From Burkholderiaceae bacterium (GTDB lineage Bacteria; Pseudomonadota; Gammaproteobacteria; Burkholderiales; Burkholderiaceae_C): 64,000 nucleotides of DNA. The notes under the pieces were generated by a model. It worked only from the letters and a program-made list of their open reading frames with translations, did not search any database and was not told the DNA's origin. Positions 17,259-29,269 of this stretch are shown here, one piece after another. Within the stretch, counting starts at the first letter, position 1, and every line of letters starts with the position of its first letter. Made by a program: the position numbers and the translations under genes. Location: the NCBI GenBank assembly GCA_024235955.1, contig JACKLJ010000004.1:124001-188000 (forward strand), written 5' to 3'.

Positions 17259-17902
17259 CCGTTCTTGGTCCGGCCGGCCGGCATGGCGCCGGGCGGGGTG
17301 TCCAGGCTGGCGCCGGGCGGCAGGGCGAAGCGCGGGCCGCCGCCGTGGCGTTCCTGCGTGCGGATCGGCTGCATGTCGCCGCCGTCGCGTTGGCGCATGC
17401 CGCCGCGCAGGTAGCGGTTGCGGTGGTCGGGCCGGGGCAGGAAGCGGGCCAGCTCGGTCAGCGCCATCTCATAGACGCCGCGCTTGAACTCGATCACCAC
17501 GTCCAGCGGTACCCAGTAGTCGTTCCAGCGCCAGGCGTCGAACTCCGGGTGATCGGTGGCGCGCAGGTTCAGGTTCCAGTCGTGGGTGATCAGCTGGAGC
17601 AGGTACCAGATCTGCTTCTGGCCCTTGTAGTGGCCGCGCGATTCGCGGCGGATGAACCGGTCTGGCACCTCGTAGCGCAACCAGTCGCGGGTCCGGGCCA
17701 CGATGCGCACGTGCTCGGGATGGAGCCCGACCTCCTCGTGCAGTTCCCGGAACATGGCCTGCTCGGGGGATTCGCCCCGGTCAATGCCGCCTTGCGGGAA
17801 CTGCCAAGAATGGGAGCGGATGCGCTTGCCCCAAAATACCTGGTTTTTCTGGTTGAGCAGGATGATGCCGACGTTCGGGCGAAAGCCTTCCCGGTCAAGC
17901 AT
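17255..17902 (-). CDS. rppH: RNA pyrophosphohydrolase RppH
   Basis: 215 residues starting MLDREGFRPNVGIILLN. The Nudix box GGIDRGESPEQAMFRELHEE then VGL is intact. RppH removes pyrophosphate from 5' triphosphorylated RNA and so triggers RNase E-dependent decay. The RppH core ends near residue 160; the remaining ~55 residues are a basic, Gly/Pro-rich tail of unknown role, as in many betaproteobacterial homologues. The ATG at 17902 is preferred over an upstream TTG. It is divergent to proS. Confidence 0.93.
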   Translation of the reverse strand: MLDREGFRPNVGIILLNQKNQVFWGKRIRSHSWQFPQGGIDRGESPEQAMFRELHEEVGLHPEHVRIVARTRDWLRYEVPDRFIRRESRGHYKGQKQIWYLLQLITHDWNLNLRATDHPEFDAWRWNDYWVPLDVVIEFKRGVYEMALTELARFLPRPDHRNRYLRGGMRQRDGGDMQPIRTQERHGGGPRFALPPGASLDTPPGAMPAGRTKNG

Positions 17903-18037
17903 AATCAAACCCCAAATTCAATAGTTAACAGCATTATGCACGTGTGACCGCGTGCATCAAGTGGGCCAGACCCCAAGCCCGACAAGGGCTTGCATACAGA
18001 GCCGGCCCGCCGCTGCTGCCTTGCCTCCCGCACCTTC

Positions 18038-19779
<1,742 letters not shown>

Positions 19780-19783
<4 letters not shown>

Positions 19784-20442
19784 GCGGGCGCGAGCGGGCA
19801 ATGCCCGCCGGCGCTGCGGCGCCCGGGGTTTCAAGAAGAAAGTGTCTCTTGTCGGCGCCAGCCCTGTCGCTGCCGCTCCTGATACCGCAGCAGGCCTGGG
19901 CTGGCGGCCAGATCGAGGAGCCGCTGGCCGACGCGGTGCGCGGCGCGCTCAGCTCGGCCATCGCCAACAGCGCGCCGCCGGTGCCGGTGTTCTCGTCCAC
20001 CGAGGCGCGGCTGCGCTACCTGCGCTGGCTGTCGGCCATGAGCGACCGGCTGTACCCGCGCATGCGCGACTTCAACACCCGCATCGAATTCCTGCAGACC
20101 GCGTGGTACGAGGCCACCCGCGCCGGGCTGGAGCATTCGCTGGTGTTGGGGCTGGTGCAGGTGGAAAGCGCGTTCCGCAAGTTCGCCGTTTCCAGCGTGG
20201 GGGCGCGCGGCTTCATGCAGGTGATGCCGTTCTGGAGCCGCCTGATCGGCGACGGCGATCCGGGCAAGCTGTTCCACATGCAGACCAACCTGCGCTTCGG
20301 CTGCGTGATCCTGCGCCACTACCTGGACATCGAGCGCGGCAACCTGTTCATGGCGCTGGGCCGCTACAACGGTTCGCGCGGCAAGCCGCAGTATCCGGAT
20401 GCCGTGTTCGGGCGCCAGAAGAACTGGGTGTTTTCAGGATGA
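19780..20442 (+). CDS. lytic transglycosylase (SLT domain)
   Basis: 220 residues with an N-terminal signal (LLSAPALSLPLLIPQQAWA). The SLT catalytic region is LGLVQVESAFRKFAVSSVGA followed by RGFMQVMPFW, where the Glu of VESAF is the expected catalytic acid, then ALGRYNGSRGKPQYPDAVF. The enzyme cleaves peptidoglycan between MurNAc and GlcNAc, forming 1,6-anhydroMurNAc. ATG at 19780 overlaps the proS stop; an ATG at 19801 would also keep the signal peptide. Confidence 0.87.
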
Positions 20443-20500
20443 TTTTGGCCTGCAGCCCTTGCGTGGCGGGCGCAGGCAGCTATCAATAGGGTAGCTATTT
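20440..20500 (-). repeat. dispersed TAGCTG repeat, copy 4
   Basis: Reverse orientation: TAGCTGCCTGCGCCCGCCAC, AAGGGCTGCAGGCCAAAATC. It lies between the convergent lytic transglycosylase and CNNM genes and contains the stop codon (20495-20497) of the latter. Confidence 0.9.
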
Positions 20501-21808
20501 CGGCGTGGCGGGCGCGGCCGGCGTGTCCTCGCGCGTGACCAGCACCTGGTCGATGCGGAAGTTGTCCACGTCCATCACCTCGAAGCGTAGGCCGGCCACG
20601 CTCACGCTGTCGGTGCGGCGCGGTACGCGGCGCAGCATCACCATCAGGAAGCCGGCCAGGGTCTCGTACTCGCCGGCCTCGGGCAGCTCGTGCAGGTCGA
20701 GCGCGCGCTGCACGTCCTGGATCGGGGTCATGCCGTCGATCAGCCAGCTGTGGTCGTCGCGGCGCACGATCAGCTCTTCGTCCTCGGGCGTCACCAGGTC
20801 GCCCATCACGGTGCTCATCACGTCGCCCAGCGTCACCACGCCGACCACGGTGCTGTACTCGTTGACCAGCACCGCGAAGTCCTCGCGCGCCTGGCGGAAC
20901 TGCGTCAGCACCTCCGACAGGCTCAGCCGGTCGGGCACCACCAGCACCTTGTGGATCAGCCCTTCCTCGCGCAGGACCACGGGGCGTTGCGTGAGCACGC
21001 GCTGGAACAGGTCCTTGGCGTCCACGTAGCCGAGCAGCCTGTCCAGCCCGCCGTCGCACACCGGGTAGGTGGAATAGGGTTCGGCGGCGATGCGCGCGCG
21101 CACCTCGTCGTCGGTGGCGTCCACATCGAGCCAGGCCACGCGGTCGCGCGGCGTCATGGCGGTGGAGACGGTGCGCGTGTCCAGGTCGAACACGTTCTCG
21201 ATCACCTGTTGCTCGGGCCGGTCGATCACGCCGGCCTGCGTGCCGGCCTCGGCCAGCGCCAGGATGTCGTCGGGCGTGATGCGCTCGTCGCGCTGCGTGG
21301 GCAGTCCGAGCACGCGCATCGTCAGGTCGGTCGCCCGCGTGTAGAGCCACACCGCCGGCTTGAAGACCTGCAGGAAGCGCTCCATGGGGCCGACCACGCG
21401 CAGCGCCACGCGCTCCGGCTCGGCCATCCCCAGGCGCTTGGGCACCAGGTCGGCAAACACCACGAACACCGAGGTCACTGCCGCCACCGATAGCACGAAG
21501 GACAGCGTGTCGGCCGCCGCGGCGGACACCCAGCGCTCCAGCCAGCGCTGGAACACCGGCCCCAGCACCCCGTCGCCCACGATGCCGGCCACGATGGCGA
21601 TCACGTTCAGCCCGATCTGCACGGCGGTGAAGTAGTAGCCCGGCTGTTCCTGGATGCGCAGCACGCGCTCGGCGCGCGCGTCGCCCTCGTCAGCCAGTTG
21701 GCGCAGCTTCAGGCGGCGCGAGGCGGCCAGGGCGATCTCGGCGATGGAGAAGAAGGCGCTCGCCACGATCAAGGCGGCAATGGCGAGCAGACTCTGGGCG
21801 AGGTTCAT
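20495..21808 (-). CDS. CNNM/HlyC-CorC family membrane protein (DUF21-CBS-CorC_HlyC), paralogue 1
   Basis: 437 residues. The N-terminal DUF21/CNNM transmembrane domain (about 1-190) contains SAFFSIAEIALAASRRLKLRQL and FVVFADLVPKRLG. A CBS pair follows (AMTPRDRVAWLDVDATDDEV onward), then a C-terminal CorC_HlyC domain (about 350-430). Relatives act in Mg2+/Co2+ transport or resistance, although many are annotated as hemolysins. Its stop codon lies inside a dispersed repeat. A paralogue lies at 24036-25379. Confidence 0.88.
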   Translation of the reverse strand: MNLAQSLLAIAALIVASAFFSIAEIALAASRRLKLRQLADEGDARAERVLRIQEQPGYYFTAVQIGLNVIAIVAGIVGDGVLGPVFQRWLERWVSAAAADTLSFVLSVAAVTSVFVVFADLVPKRLGMAEPERVALRVVGPMERFLQVFKPAVWLYTRATDLTMRVLGLPTQRDERITPDDILALAEAGTQAGVIDRPEQQVIENVFDLDTRTVSTAMTPRDRVAWLDVDATDDEVRARIAAEPYSTYPVCDGGLDRLLGYVDAKDLFQRVLTQRPVVLREEGLIHKVLVVPDRLSLSEVLTQFRQAREDFAVLVNEYSTVVGVVTLGDVMSTVMGDLVTPEDEELIVRRDDHSWLIDGMTPIQDVQRALDLHELPEAGEYETLAGFLMVMLRRVPRRTDSVSVAGLRFEVMDVDNFRIDQVLVTREDTPAAPATPK

Positions 21809-21920
21809 GGTGATGGGCGCGGCTGCCCTGGCAAGAGGGGGCCGGCGCGGGCGTCGCCCGAGTGTAGCTGCGGGTTACGACCGTAGGAGGTGGCTGACAT
21901 CCGGGCGCCATGGCGATTTC

Positions 21921-21926
21921 TATAAT
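21921..21926 (+). promoter_or_regulatory. -10 element upstream of the YidB-OmpA gene
   Basis: A perfect TATAAT, about 100 bp before the ATG. No convincing -35 is seen at 16-18 bp; a CTGACA lies 21 bp upstream, too far for a typical sigma-70 promoter. Confidence 0.45.
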
Positions 21927-22025
21927 GATTTTTCGACCCGCGCCGTCCGGCAGCCTTCTCGCACGGCTTGCCGGTCACGGCGCCTCCGTCTTTTTGGCAT
22001 CACACAACAGAAAGGGCTCGACCCC

Positions 22026-23117
22026 ATGTTCGACGTACTGATTCGTGAAGCGGGTGCCCGCTTCGGGCTGGGCGAGAAGGCGCTGCCGCTCGTCCAGATG
22101 CTGCTGGCCTACATGACCAACAAGGCCAACGGTGGCTTGATGGGCTTTCTGGAGAAGTTCAAGGCGGCCGGGTTCGGGCCCATCATCCAGTCGTGGCTGG
22201 GTGGCGGCCCGCTGGCCCAGCCCATCAGCAACAGCCAGCTGGAAACCGTGCTGGGTTCCAGTGGCGGGCTGCTGTCGCTGCTGACCTCCCGGCTCGGCGT
22301 GGAGCGCGACAGCGCCACCTCGGCCCTGGGTTACCTGCTGCCGGCCGTGGTGGGCAAGCTCACGCCCGGCGGCAGCATCCCGTCGTCCCTGCCGCCCGAG
22401 GTGGCCGGCATGGCGGCCGCGGGCGAGAGCCTGATGGCCGCGCCGGTGGTCGAGCAGGTGGCACCCGGCGGCGGCTTCATGAAGTGGCTGCCGTGGATCG
22501 TGGTGGCCGTGGCGGTGCTGCTGGGTCTGGGCTACTGCGCCAAGCAGAAGACCGCCGAAACCACGCCAGCGGCCGTGCCGGCACCAGCGTCCGCGCCGGC
22601 CAGCGACGCCGTCCGTGCCGACTGGGGCGGTGGCGCACCCGCGTCCGAGCCTGCGTCAGCCGCTGCTCCTGAAGCGCCCGCCAGCGCTCCGGCCGCTGCG
22701 CCGATGGAGGCCCCGGCTTCCGCCGTCAGCACCGCGGCCCCGATGGCGGCTGCCGACGAGCCGACCGGCGCTGCCGTGGTGGCATCGCAATCCGGCGACG
22801 TGCCGATGCTCAAGGTGTATTTCGATTCCGGCAAGACGGCGGTGGCGGCCGAGTTCGCCGACAAGGCCAAGGCCCTGGTCGACTACCTCAAGGCCCATGC
22901 CGACGCCAAGGCCGTCATCTCCGGCTTCAACGATCCGACGGGCGATCCGGCCAAGAATGCCGAGCTGTCCAAGAACCGCGCCCAGGCGGTGCAGGCCGCC
23001 CTGGTGGCCGCCGGCCTGGGGCAGGAGCGCACCGTGCTTGAGAAGCCGGCCGAAACTTCAGGCACCGGCGCCAGCAACGCTGCGTCGCGGCGCGTCGAGG
23101 TGACCGTGCGCCCCTGA
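22026..23117 (+). CDS. YidB-like (DUF937) / OmpA C-terminal fusion protein
   Basis: 363 residues. Residues 1-140 resemble the YidB/DUF937 family (LLAYMTNKANGGLMGFLEKF, LGYLLPAVVGKLTPGG). A membrane segment WLPWIVVAVAVLLGLGY (about 154-170) follows, then an Ala/Pro-rich linker (about 175-255) and an OmpA-type peptidoglycan-binding domain (KVYFDSGKTAVAAEFADKA, SKNRAQAVQAAL, ASRRVEVTV). This suggests a cytoplasmic YidB head, one transmembrane pass and a periplasmic domain gripping the cell wall. Function is unknown. A strong terminator follows. Confidence 0.82.
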   Translation: MFDVLIREAGARFGLGEKALPLVQMLLAYMTNKANGGLMGFLEKFKAAGFGPIIQSWLGGGPLAQPISNSQLETVLGSSGGLLSLLTSRLGVERDSATSALGYLLPAVVGKLTPGGSIPSSLPPEVAGMAAAGESLMAAPVVEQVAPGGGFMKWLPWIVVAVAVLLGLGYCAKQKTAETTPAAVPAPASAPASDAVRADWGGGAPASEPASAAAPEAPASAPAAAPMEAPASAVSTAAPMAAADEPTGAAVVASQSGDVPMLKVYFDSGKTAVAAEFADKAKALVDYLKAHADAKAVISGFNDPTGDPAKNAELSKNRAQAVQAALVAAGLGQERTVLEKPAETSGTGASNAASRRVEVTVRP

Positions 23118-23160
23118 GCCTCAGGCCCTGCCCGGCAGCGCCAAGCCACCGGCAAGCAAG

Positions 23161-23187
23161 AACGGACGCCGCGGCGTCCGTTTTTTG
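23161..23187 (+). terminator. intrinsic terminator after YidB-OmpA gene
   Basis: A 10 bp perfect stem AACGGACGCC/GGCGTCCGTT with a GC loop, running into T residues (TTTTTTG). Confidence 0.9.
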
Positions 23188-23218
23188 TTGGGACGGGTAC
23201 GTACGAAGGGCTGCGCGC

Positions 23219-23548
23219 TCAGGCAGCGCTGCTGCCGCCCACCAAGCCTTGCAATTCACCCGACTCGTACATCTCCATCATGATGTCCGAGCCACCCACG
23301 AACTCGCCCTTCACGTAGAGCTGCGGAATGGTCGGCCAGTGGCTGTACTCCTTGATGCCCTGGCGGATCGCCTCGTCTTCCAGCACGTTGACGGTGGTGA
23401 CGGTCTTCGGGTCCACGCCGCAGGCCTTGAGGATCTGCACGGCGCGGCCGGAAAAGCCGCACATGGGGAACGAGGCATTGCCTTTCATGAACAGGACAAT
23501 GTCGCTGCCTTTGACCAGCTGGTCGATGCGCGCCTGGGTGTCGGGCAT
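23219..23548 (-). CDS. grxD: monothiol glutaredoxin Grx4/GrxD
   Basis: 109 residues. The monothiol CGFS active site appears in FPMCGFSGRAV (about 27-37), with the glutathione-binding WPTIPQLYVKGEFVGGSDI near 71-89. CGFS glutaredoxins bind a bridging [2Fe-2S] cluster and deliver Fe-S clusters, often with BolA. The ATG at 23548 is the natural start. The gene is convergent with the YidB-OmpA gene and lies downstream of the H-NS-like gene and its terminator. Confidence 0.95.
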   Translation of the reverse strand: MPDTQARIDQLVKGSDIVLFMKGNASFPMCGFSGRAVQILKACGVDPKTVTTVNVLEDEAIRQGIKEYSHWPTIPQLYVKGEFVGGSDIMMEMYESGELQGLVGGSSAA

Positions 23549-23634
23549 GTTGGATTTCCTTGCGATGAACTGAATGCGCGGATTATTTCATCTTGCCGCG
23601 CTTCGTGCAGGGCGCCATCAGGAGCCCCAAGACG

Positions 23635-23660
23635 AAAAGCGCGGCAGATGCCGCGCTTTT
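23635..23660 (-). terminator. intrinsic terminator of the H-NS-like gene
   Basis: The symmetric hairpin AAAAGCGCGG-CAGATG-CCGCGCTTTT ends in T residues on the minus strand, about 23 bp after the H-NS-like stop. It could act in both directions. Confidence 0.8.
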
Positions 23661-23682
23661 GTGGTGGCGGAGACGCCGCGGA

Positions 23683-23985
23683 TCAGGCGATCAGGAAACG
23701 GCTGCGGTCCTTGCCCTCGATCCACTTGGGGGCTTTGCCGCGGCCGGTCCAGGTCATGCCGGTGGCCGGGTCACGGTACTTGGGCGCCACCTTGGTGCCC
23801 GCAGTGGAGGCGCGGCCACGGCCGCCGCGGCGTCCCGAGGGGAAAACATCGCCCTGCGTCAGGCCATATTCGGCGACCATGGCGCGCACCTTGGCCACCG
23901 CGTCGGAGATTTCTCGTTTGCGCGCTTCCTCGATCTGCACGTCCAACGCTTCTTTTTGCTTGAGCAGTTCCTGATAGCTGGCCAT
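23683..23985 (-). CDS. H-NS family nucleoid-associated protein
   Basis: 100 residues. An N-terminal coiled-coil oligomerisation segment (MASYQELLKQKEALDVQIEE) is joined to the H-NS DNA-binding domain carrying DPATGMTWTGRGKAPKWI, the conserved AT-hook-like core. H-NS-type proteins silence AT-rich, often acquired DNA. The ATG at 23985 is the first giving a family-like N-terminus. It is the smallest form of the family, typical of the betaproteobacterial Bv3F/H-NS-like group. Confidence 0.93.
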   Translation of the reverse strand: MASYQELLKQKEALDVQIEEARKREISDAVAKVRAMVAEYGLTQGDVFPSGRRGGRGRASTAGTKVAPKYRDPATGMTWTGRGKAPKWIEGKDRSRFLIA

Positions 23986-24035
23986 GGTATTGCCGGTCTC
24001 AAAGTTGAAGTGGCCAATATCGTAACACCATTGGC

Positions 24036-25379
24036 TCAGTTTATGTCGTCCAATGATTTCAAACGGGTAATCACTGGCTCCGGCGATGGGCGTACCAGGG
24101 GAAACGCGGTGATTTTGTCGATGCGGCGCCCGTCGAGCGCCGTGACCACGAAAACCCAGTCGTCGCTTTCGATGCGCTCGCCCTGTTTCGGCAGATGCCC
24201 GGAGACGCTCAGCACCAATCCTGCCACGGTGTTGTAGCGGCCCTTGTCCTCGTCCGGCAGTTCCTTGATCTGCAGGCGTGCCTTCATCTCGTTGATGGGC
24301 ATCAGCCCGTCCAGCAGCCAGCCGCCATCCGGTAGCGGCGTGGCCCACGCGTCCAGGTGGGCGCCCGGCTTCAGTTCGCCGGTAATCGCCTCCAGCAAAT
24401 CCCGCGGCGTCATCAGGCCCTGGACCACGCCATATTCATCCACCACCAGCATCAGGCGGCCGGTTTTGGTGCGCAATTCCTCCAGCATTTCCAGCCCGCT
24501 CAGTGTTTCGGGCACGAAAACCGCTGGTACCACGTGCTCGCCAATGACCACGCTCGAGCCTGTGCCGAGCTGCAGCAACTGCGACACACTGATTATCCCG
24601 ACGACGTCGTCCAGGTTTTCCTTGCACACCGGATACCACGAATGGGCGCCGTGACGGCCCCTGCCGACGACATAATCGATCGCCTCCGCCACGTTCATGC
24701 CGGCTTCCAGCCATTCGATGTCGCCGCGCGGCACCATCAGTGAGGTCAGCGGCCGATCATCCAGATGGAACACGTTGTGCACCATCTGCTGCTCATGCGC
24801 CTCGATCAGCCCGGCGTCCACGCCTTCGGCCAGGCTGGCGGAGATCTCTTCTTCCGTGACGGCGCGGGCACTGGAGTCGTCGATGCGCAGCGCCTTCAGC
24901 ACCGCCTGCGTGCACAGCGCCAGCAGGGCGACGAAGGGCTTGGTCACCGTGGCCACCCAGCGCATCGGTGGTGCCACCCAGCGCGCGGTTGTTTCCGGGA
25001 ACAGCTGGCCGATGCGCTTGGGCACCAGCTCGCCGAAGATGATGGTGGTGAAGGTGATGAGGGTCACCACCAGCGCCGTGGCGGTGATCGAGGCCGCACC
25101 CTCGTGCATGCCCAGCGACACCAGCCACTGCGCCACCGGCCCGCTGAAGGCCGCCTCGCCCACGATGCCGTTGAGCATGCCAATCGAGGTGATGCCCACC
25201 TGCACGGTGGAGAGAAACTGCGTCGGGTTGTCCAGCAGCCTGAGCGCCGCGGCGGCCCCCGTGTCGCCGCTTTCCTGCATGGCCATCAGCCGGGCCTTGC
25301 GGCTGGCGGCCAGCGCCATCTCGGACATCGCGAAAGCGGCGTTCAGCACCGTCAGCAGAACGATCAACAGCAGATCCAT
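24036..25379 (-). CDS. CNNM/HlyC-CorC family membrane protein, paralogue 2
   Basis: 447 residues with the DUF21/CNNM membrane domain (about 1-195: NAAFAMSEMALAASRKARL, TIIFGELVPKRIGQLFPE), a CBS pair (SLMVPRGDIEWLEAGMN, VVDEYGVVQGLMTPRDLLEA) and a C-terminal CorC_HlyC domain (about 360-440). It has the same architecture as the gene at 20495-21808 but is clearly diverged. ATG at 25379 is chosen; the frame opens further up without family similarity. It is divergent to apaH with a 36 bp gap. Confidence 0.9.
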   Translation of the reverse strand: MDLLLIVLLTVLNAAFAMSEMALAASRKARLMAMQESGDTGAAAALRLLDNPTQFLSTVQVGITSIGMLNGIVGEAAFSGPVAQWLVSLGMHEGAASITATALVVTLITFTTIIFGELVPKRIGQLFPETTARWVAPPMRWVATVTKPFVALLALCTQAVLKALRIDDSSARAVTEEEISASLAEGVDAGLIEAHEQQMVHNVFHLDDRPLTSLMVPRGDIEWLEAGMNVAEAIDYVVGRGRHGAHSWYPVCKENLDDVVGIISVSQLLQLGTGSSVVIGEHVVPAVFVPETLSGLEMLEELRTKTGRLMLVVDEYGVVQGLMTPRDLLEAITGELKPGAHLDAWATPLPDGGWLLDGLMPINEMKARLQIKELPDEDKGRYNTVAGLVLSVSGHLPKQGERIESDDWVFVVTALDGRRIDKITAFPLVRPSPEPVITRLKSLDDIN

Positions 25380-25415
25380 GCGAACCGGGTTCCCGCCCGG
25401 TGGAAAATCGAGACC

Positions 25416-26276
25416 ATGGCACTCTACCTGATCGGTGACATTCAAGGCTGCGACGCGGCGCTGGGGCGCCTGCTGGCGGAGATCGGCTTTTCACCCAGCC
25501 GCGACCGGCTGGTGCTGATGGGCGACCTGGTGAACCGCGGGCCGGATTCGGCGGCGGTGCTGCGGCGCGTGATGGCGCTGGGCGGCGCCGCCGAGGCGGT
25601 GCTCGGCAACCACGACCTGCATTTGCTGGGTGTGGCGGTGGGCGCGCGCCGCGCCAGCCGCAAGGACACGCTGGCCGGCGTGCTGGGCGCGCCGGAGCAG
25701 GGCGCGCTGCTCGACTGGCTGCGTCAGCGCCCCATGGCGCTGGCCGAGCGCGGCGTGCTGATGGTGCATGCCGGCGTGCTGCCGTCGTGGACGCTGGACA
25801 AGACGCTGCAACTGGCCCATGAGCTGGAAGCGGTGCTGCGCGGGCCGGACTGGCGCGGCTTTCTGTTCGAGATGTACGGCGACCAGCCCGACCGCTGGTC
25901 CGACAGCCTCAGCGGCAGCGCCCGCCTGCGCGTGGTGGTCAATGCGCTCACGCGGCTGCGGCTGTGCACGGCCGACGGGCGCATGGAGTTCGAGCGCAAG
26001 GGCGACCCCGGCAGCCTGGACGGGCGCGCCGCCGCTGCCGCCGGCTTCATGCCCTGGTTCGACGTGCCCGGCCGCCGCACGGCGGGCGACGTGGTGGCCT
26101 TCGGCCACTGGTCCACACTGGGCTGGCAGGCCGAGCGGCCGGATCTGATCTCGCTCGACACAGGCTGCGTGTGGGGCGGCTGCCTGAGCGCCGTGCGCCT
26201 GGGCCGCACGGCCGGCGAGCGCGAGCTGATCCAGGTGCGCTGCGAGCAGGCGCAGAAGCCGGGCAAGGGCGCGTGA
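25416..26276 (+). CDS. apaH: bis(5'-nucleosyl)-tetraphosphatase, symmetrical (ApaH)
   Basis: 286 residues. It hydrolyses Ap4A to two ADP and also decaps Np4-capped RNA. The calcineurin-like metallophosphatase motifs are GDIQGC (7-12), LMGDLVNRGPDS (about 34-45), GNHDLHLL, and VHAGVLPSW. The C-terminal FGHWSTLGW and DTGCVWGG are also conserved. Downstream, a DUF445 gene begins at a GTG overlapping the apaH stop. Confidence 0.95.
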   Translation: MALYLIGDIQGCDAALGRLLAEIGFSPSRDRLVLMGDLVNRGPDSAAVLRRVMALGGAAEAVLGNHDLHLLGVAVGARRASRKDTLAGVLGAPEQGALLDWLRQRPMALAERGVLMVHAGVLPSWTLDKTLQLAHELEAVLRGPDWRGFLFEMYGDQPDRWSDSLSGSARLRVVVNALTRLRLCTADGRMEFERKGDPGSLDGRAAAAAGFMPWFDVPGRRTAGDVVAFGHWSTLGWQAERPDLISLDTGCVWGGCLSAVRLGRTAGERELIQVRCEQAQKPGKGA

Positions 26277-27547
26277 ACGGGCGAGCGGCTGAGCAAGGCG
26301 TGCACCCGGCCGCCGGCATGAAGCGGGTGGCGCTGGCATTGCTGCTGGGTGCCGCGCTGCTGTACCTGCTGGCCACCTGGCAGCGGCCGCACCATGCCGC
26401 GTGGGGTTACGTGGCGGCGTTCGCCGAGGCGGCGATGGTCGGCGCCATCGCCGACTGGTTTGCCGTGGTGGCGCTGTTTCGCCACCCGCTGGGGCTGCCG
26501 GTGCCGCACACGGCCATCATCCCCGCCAACAAGGACCGCATCGGCGCCAACCTGGCCGATTTCCTGCTGCAGCACTTCCTCTCGCAGGAGCAGGTGCTGG
26601 CGCGCCTGCAGGGGCTGGACGTGGCGGGCCGCGTGGCCGATTGGCTGGCGCGCCCGGCCAACGCTGAGCGCGTGGCCGCGCGGCTGGCCGAGGTGGCGCG
26701 CTGGGGCGTCGGCGCGTTGCACGACGAGCGCGTGCGCCAGTTCGTCGCCGGGCTGGCGCAAGCAGGGCTGGCCAGGGTCGATGTCACCCGCCTGTCCGGC
26801 CGTGTGCTGGAGGCCATGACGCACGAGCGGCGTCACCAGGAGCTGCTGGACGGCGTGCTGGTGCAGATCGCCCGCCTGATGGGCGACGAAGGCGTGCAGG
26901 AGAGCATCACCGAGGCCATTGCGCGCGAGGTCAAGGCACTCAAGGTGGTGGGGCTGGACCAGGTGGCGGCGCGCCTGGCCACGCGCAAGGTGGTGATCAT
27001 CGTCGCCAGGACCATCATCGACATGGCCGACGACCCGGCCCACGTGCTGCGCCAGCGCTTCGACGAACTGGTGGCGCAGTACGTCGAGCGCCTGCAGCAC
27101 GACGAGGCGCTGCACGCCCGCGCCGAGCGCGCCAAGGCCGAGCTGCTGGCCAGTCCGGCGGTGGGCGAGTACGTGAACCAGCTCTGGAGCGAGCTGCTGG
27201 CCTGGCTGCAGGAGGATCTGGCCCGCCCCGATTCCAGCCTGCGCCAGCGCATCGCCGAGGCGGCGCAGGGCCTGGGCGAGCGCCTGCGCACCGACGCCGA
27301 GATCCGCGGCTGGATCAACGCCGAGCTGCAGGCCGCCGCGCCGCGCCTGGTGGCGCGCTACCGGGAGGACGTGCGCGACTACATCGTGGAACGCGTGCGG
27401 GCCTGGGACGCCGCCGAGATGACCGGCGAGCTGGAGCGCCACATCGGGCGCGACCTGCAGTTCATCCGCATCAACGGCACGCTGGTGGGCGGGCTGGTGG
27501 GGCTGGCGATCCACACCGCGACCGAGCTGCTGCGCCGGCTCGGATAG
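26273..27547 (+). CDS. DUF445 (YjiN-like) membrane protein
   Basis: 424 residues from a GTG that overlaps the apaH stop (GTGA) and is preceded by AAGGG; an ATG at 26318 is an alternative. The N-terminus has two membrane segments (VALALLLGAALLYLLATW and AAFAEAAMVGAIADWFAVVALF). The central ~300 residues are helical and charged, and the C-terminus ends with NGTLVGGLVGLAIHTATELL, the family's terminal hydrophobic segment. The ADWFAVVALFRHPLGLPVPHTAII motif defines DUF445. Role unknown. Confidence 0.87.
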   Translation: MNGRAAEQGVHPAAGMKRVALALLLGAALLYLLATWQRPHHAAWGYVAAFAEAAMVGAIADWFAVVALFRHPLGLPVPHTAIIPANKDRIGANLADFLLQHFLSQEQVLARLQGLDVAGRVADWLARPANAERVAARLAEVARWGVGALHDERVRQFVAGLAQAGLARVDVTRLSGRVLEAMTHERRHQELLDGVLVQIARLMGDEGVQESITEAIAREVKALKVVGLDQVAARLATRKVVIIVARTIIDMADDPAHVLRQRFDELVAQYVERLQHDEALHARAERAKAELLASPAVGEYVNQLWSELLAWLQEDLARPDSSLRQRIAEAAQGLGERLRTDAEIRGWINAELQAAAPRLVARYREDVRDYIVERVRAWDAAEMTGELERHIGRDLQFIRINGTLVGGLVGLAIHTATELLRRLG

Positions 27548-27610
27548 CTATTCAAACAATAGCTGCCTGCGCCCGCCACGAAAGGGCTGGAGGCCGATTT
27601 GGCTTGAAAT
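27546..27610 (+). repeat. dispersed TAGCTG repeat, copy 5
   Basis: A near-consensus copy: CTATTCAAACAATAGCTG, CCTGCGCCCGCCAC, AAAGGGCTGGAGGCCGATTT, GGCTTGAAAT. It fills the convergent gap between the DUF445 gene and rhlE. Confidence 0.92.
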
Positions 27611-27641
27611 CCCGGTGGCACCCCAGACTGGGTGCCGCGCC

Positions 27642-29132
<1,491 letters not shown>

Positions 29133-29210
29133 CAACCCGCTATTGTCGCACCCCTGTGCCTTCAGCGTGTGACGGCCTGCCAAGGACGCCTGGCAGGCGC
29201 CCGATAAGTC

Positions 29211-29269
29211 CTGATTTGATAGCTGCCTGCGCCCGCCACTCAAGGGCTGGAGGCCGATTTATGCCTCAA
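29211..29269 (+). repeat. dispersed TAGCTG repeat, copy 6
   Basis: TTTGATAGCTGCCTGCGCCC then GCCACTCAAGGGCTGGAGGCC. It lies between rhlE and the metallopeptidase gene, whose stop codon (29266-29268) is at the repeat edge. Confidence 0.92.

Noticed and set aside
29133..29243. 37-codon N-terminal extension of RhlE
   Set aside because: It is encoded by a dispersed repeat and adjoining spacer. The conserved N-terminus starts at the ATG at 29132.
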